This document shows positions 61,447-64,000 of a stretch of DNA of 64,000 bases, piece after piece. The position numbers and the translations under genes are program-made. Source of the DNA: Zea mays (lineage: Eukaryota; Streptophyta; Magnoliopsida; Poales; Poaceae); the NCBI RefSeq assembly GCF_902167145.1, contig NW_023367367.1, positions 1 through 64,000 of the forward strand, in the 5' to 3' direction. Every line of letters begins with the position of its first letter. Within the stretch, counting starts at the first letter, position 1. The notes beneath the pieces are model-generated. The model was not told the DNA's origin. It did no database searches and saw nothing but the letters and a program-made list of their open reading frames with translations.

Positions 61447-63166
61447 TCTTGGTCTAAAATCCGTAGGTGTTAGCCTCTAATATTTTTGAAAATGGTCGCT
61501 CATGGCTATTTTCGGCAAGGAAACATATGTGGGGTGAGGTGTACGAGCCTCTGGTCGATGATCAATGGCCACACAACCCCCATTTTTGTTGAAAATAGCC
61601 ATGAACGACCATTTTCAATAATACCGAAGGCTAACACGTACGAGTTTTTAACCAAGAAATGGTCTCCACCAGAAATCCAAGAATGTGATCTATGGCAAGG
61701 AAACATATGTGGGGTGAGGTGTATGAGCGTCTGGTCGATGATCAATGGCCACACAACCCCCATTTTTGTCGAAAATAGCCATGAATGACCATTTTCAAAA
61801 ATACAAAAGGCTAACACGTACGGATTTTTGACCAAGAAATGGTCTCCATCAGAAATCCAAGAATGTGATCTATGGCAAGGAAACATATGTGGGGTGAGGT
61901 GTATGAGCCTCTGGTCGATGATCAATGGCCACACAACCCCCATTTTGCCGAAAATAGCCATGAATGACCATTTTCAATAATACCGAAGGCTAACACGTAC
62001 GAGTTTTTAACCAAGAAATGGTCTCCACTAGAAATCCAAGAATGTGATCTATGGCAAGGAAACATATGTGGGGTGAGGTTTATGAGCCTCTAGTCGATGA
62101 TAAATGGCCACACAACCCCCATTTTTTATGAAAATAGCCATGAGCGACCATTTTCAATAATACTGGAGGCTAAGACCTACGGATTTTTGACCAAGAAACG
62201 GTCTCCACCAGAAATCCAAGAATGTGATCTATGGCAAGGAAACATATGTGGGGTGAGGTGTATGAGCCTCTGGTCGATGATCAATTGCCACACAACCCCC
62301 ATTTTGTCGAAAATAGCCATGAACGACCATTTTCAATAATACCGAAGGCTAACACCTACGGATTTTTGACCAAGAAATGGTCTCCACCAGAATTCCAAGA
62401 ATGTGATCTATGGCAAGGAAACATGTGGGGTGAGGTGTATGAGCCTCTAGTCGATGATCAGTGGCCACACAACCCCCATTTTTGTCGAAAATAGCCATGA
62501 ATGACCATTTTCAATAATACCGAAGGCTAACACCTACGAGTTTTTATCCAAGAAACGGTCTCCACCAGAAATCCAAGAATGTGATCTATGGCAAGGAAAC
62601 ATATGTGGGGTGAGGTGTATGAGCCTCTGGTCGATGATCAATGGCCACACAACCCCCATTTTTTATGAAAATAGCCATGAGCGACCTTGAAAATAGCCAT
62701 GAGCGACCATTTTCAATAATACTAGAGGCTAAGACCTGCGGATTTTTGACCAAGAAATGGTCTCCACCAGAAATCCAAGAATGTGATCTATGGCAAGGAA
62801 ACATATGTGGGGTAAGGTGTATGAGCCTCTGGTCGATGATCAATGGCCACACAACCCCCATTTTTTTATGAAAATAGCCATGAACGACCATTTTCAAAAA
62901 TACCAAAGGCTAACACCTACGGATTTTTGACCAAGAAATGGTATCCACCAGAAATCCAAGAATGTGATCTATGGCAAGGAAACATATGTGGGGTGAGGTG
63001 TACGAGCCTCTAGTCGATGATCAATGGCCACAGAACCCCCATTTTGCCGAAAATAGCCATGAACGACCATTTTCAATAATACCGAAGGCTAACACGTACG
63101 AGTTTTTAACCAAGAAATGGTCTCCACCAGAAATCCAAGAATGTGATCTATGGCAAGGAAACATAT
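58250..63166 (+). repeat. Segment duplicated at 3286 bp offset
   Basis: About 58.25-59.88 kb matches about 61.54-63.17 kb with an offset of 3286 bp. Paired markers are tactggaggctaag (58875/62161), tatccaagaaacgg (59260/62546), gacctgcgg (59449/62735) and ggccacagaaccccc (59740/63027). The cattgcc-ending monomer with gagcctttagtcg additionally recurs at 1817 bp (58081/59898). The sequence between copies includes the micro-inversion at 61447. Confidence 0.78.
61447..61513 (-). repeat. 67 bp inverted micro-segment of knob180
   Basis: A reverse-orientation piece (cttggtctaaaatccg ... ggctattttc) sits between forward monomers. The left join shares gaccattt (61439-61446) with both orientations, and the right join shares ggcaa (61514-61518). 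Confidence 0.9.
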
Positions 63167-64000
63167 GTGGGGTGAGGTTTATGAGCCTCTAGTCGATGAT
63201 CAATGGCCACACAACCCCCATTTTTGTCGAAAATAGCCATGAGCGACCTTGAAAATAGCCATGAGCGACCATTTTCAATAATACTAGAGGCTAACACCTA
63301 CGGATTTTAGACCAGGAAATGGTCTCCACCAGAAATCCAAGAATGTGATCTATGGCAAGGAAACATATGTGGGGTGAGGTGTATGAGCGTCAGGTCGATG
63401 ATCAATGGCCACACAACCCCCATTTTTGTCGAAAATAGCCATGAACGACCATTTTCAATAATATCGAAGGCTAACACCTACAGATTTTTGACCAAGAAAT
63501 GGTCTCCACCAAAAATCCAAGAATGTGATCTATGGCAAGGAAACATATGTGGGGTGAGGTGTATGAGCCTCTGGTCGACGATCAATGGCCACACAACCCT
63601 AATTTTTGTCGAAAATAGCCATGAACGACCATTTTCAATGACACTGAAGGCTAACACCTACGGATTTTTGACCAAGAAATGGTCTCCACCATAAATCCAA
63701 GAATGTGATCTATGGCAAGGAAACATATGTGTAGTGAGGTGTATGAGCCTCTGGTCGAAGATCAATGACCACACAACCCCCATTTTTGTCGAAAATAGCC
63801 TTGAATGACCATTTTCAAAAATACCAAAGGCTAACACGTACGAGTTTTTAACCAAGAAATGGTCTCCACCAGAAATCCAAGAATGTGATCTATGGCAAGG
63901 AAACATATGTGGGGTGAGGTGTATGAGCGTCTGGTCGATGATCAATGGCCACACAACCCCCATTTTTGTAGAAAATAGCCATGAACAACCATTTTCAATA
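61514..64000 (+). repeat. knob180 block, + orientation, right end of window
   Basis: About 14 forward monomers running off the window end. One monomer near 62420 lacks four bases (aaacatgtgggg instead of aaacatatgtgggg, with neighbouring loss). The block includes the aaccctaattttt and ccataaatcc variants near 63595 and 63690, also seen in the left block near 4195 and 4285. Confidence 0.95.

Noticed and set aside
1..64000. CRISPR array
   Set aside because: The tandem units have no constant-repeat/variable-spacer arrangement; the whole 180 bp unit is conserved, there are no cas genes, and the genome context is a plant.

Overview
The window is plant heterochromatin. About 54.6 kb of the 64 kb is a tandem satellite of roughly 180 bp monomers, and I recognise its sequence as the maize knob repeat (knob180). 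Inserted in it is one 9.4 kb Ty1/copia LTR retrotransposon of the Sirevirus lineage, similar to maize Ji/Opie. Together these point to Zea (maize or a close relative) and to the inside of a chromosomal knob. I see no host gene, tRNA, rRNA, CRISPR array or bacterial feature.

Layout by monomer orientation ('+' reads ...ccaagaatgtgatctatgg...): + 1-11961; - 11962-12859; + 12860-13191; - 13192-13235 (micro-segment); + 13236-15480; - 15481-37146, with three 96 bp '+' inserts at 30501, 32304 and 34847; + 37147-37623; - 37624-38210; + 38211-38734; - 38735-42373; retrotransposon 42374-51775; - 51776-52227; + 52228-61446; - 61447-61513; + 61514-64000. On top of the monomer period there are larger repeats: a 538 bp tandem duplication (24.2-25.4 kb), a 742 bp tandem duplication (39.1-40.6 kb), 1.64-1.66 kb and 1.80 kb units (17-20 kb and 26.9-36 kb), and 1.8 kb and 3.29 kb offsets in the right arm (52.3-63.2 kb). 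These record unequal exchange, segment duplication and repeated small inversions.

The retrotransposon is structurally complete. It has a 5 bp target-site duplication (ACCAT), TG...CA LTRs of 1312 and 1272 bp, a primer-binding site resembling initiator tRNA-Met, Gag with a CCHC zinc knuckle, a coiled-coil Gag extension, a protease motif, integrase, reverse transcriptase, RNase H, a post-pol region with repeated polypurine motifs, and a polypurine tract. The LTRs differ by about 14 substitutions and two small indels, so the insertion is recent and younger than the array around it. An in-frame TGA after gag and reading-frame displacements around the protease mean it probably cannot make its full polyprotein.

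The many short predicted reading frames in the satellite are artefacts of a period divisible by three (60 codons) and are not annotated as genes. I found no convincing undescribed biological system. The most informative signals are structural: the inversion junctions, the recurrent chimeric junctions and the nested higher-order repeats.
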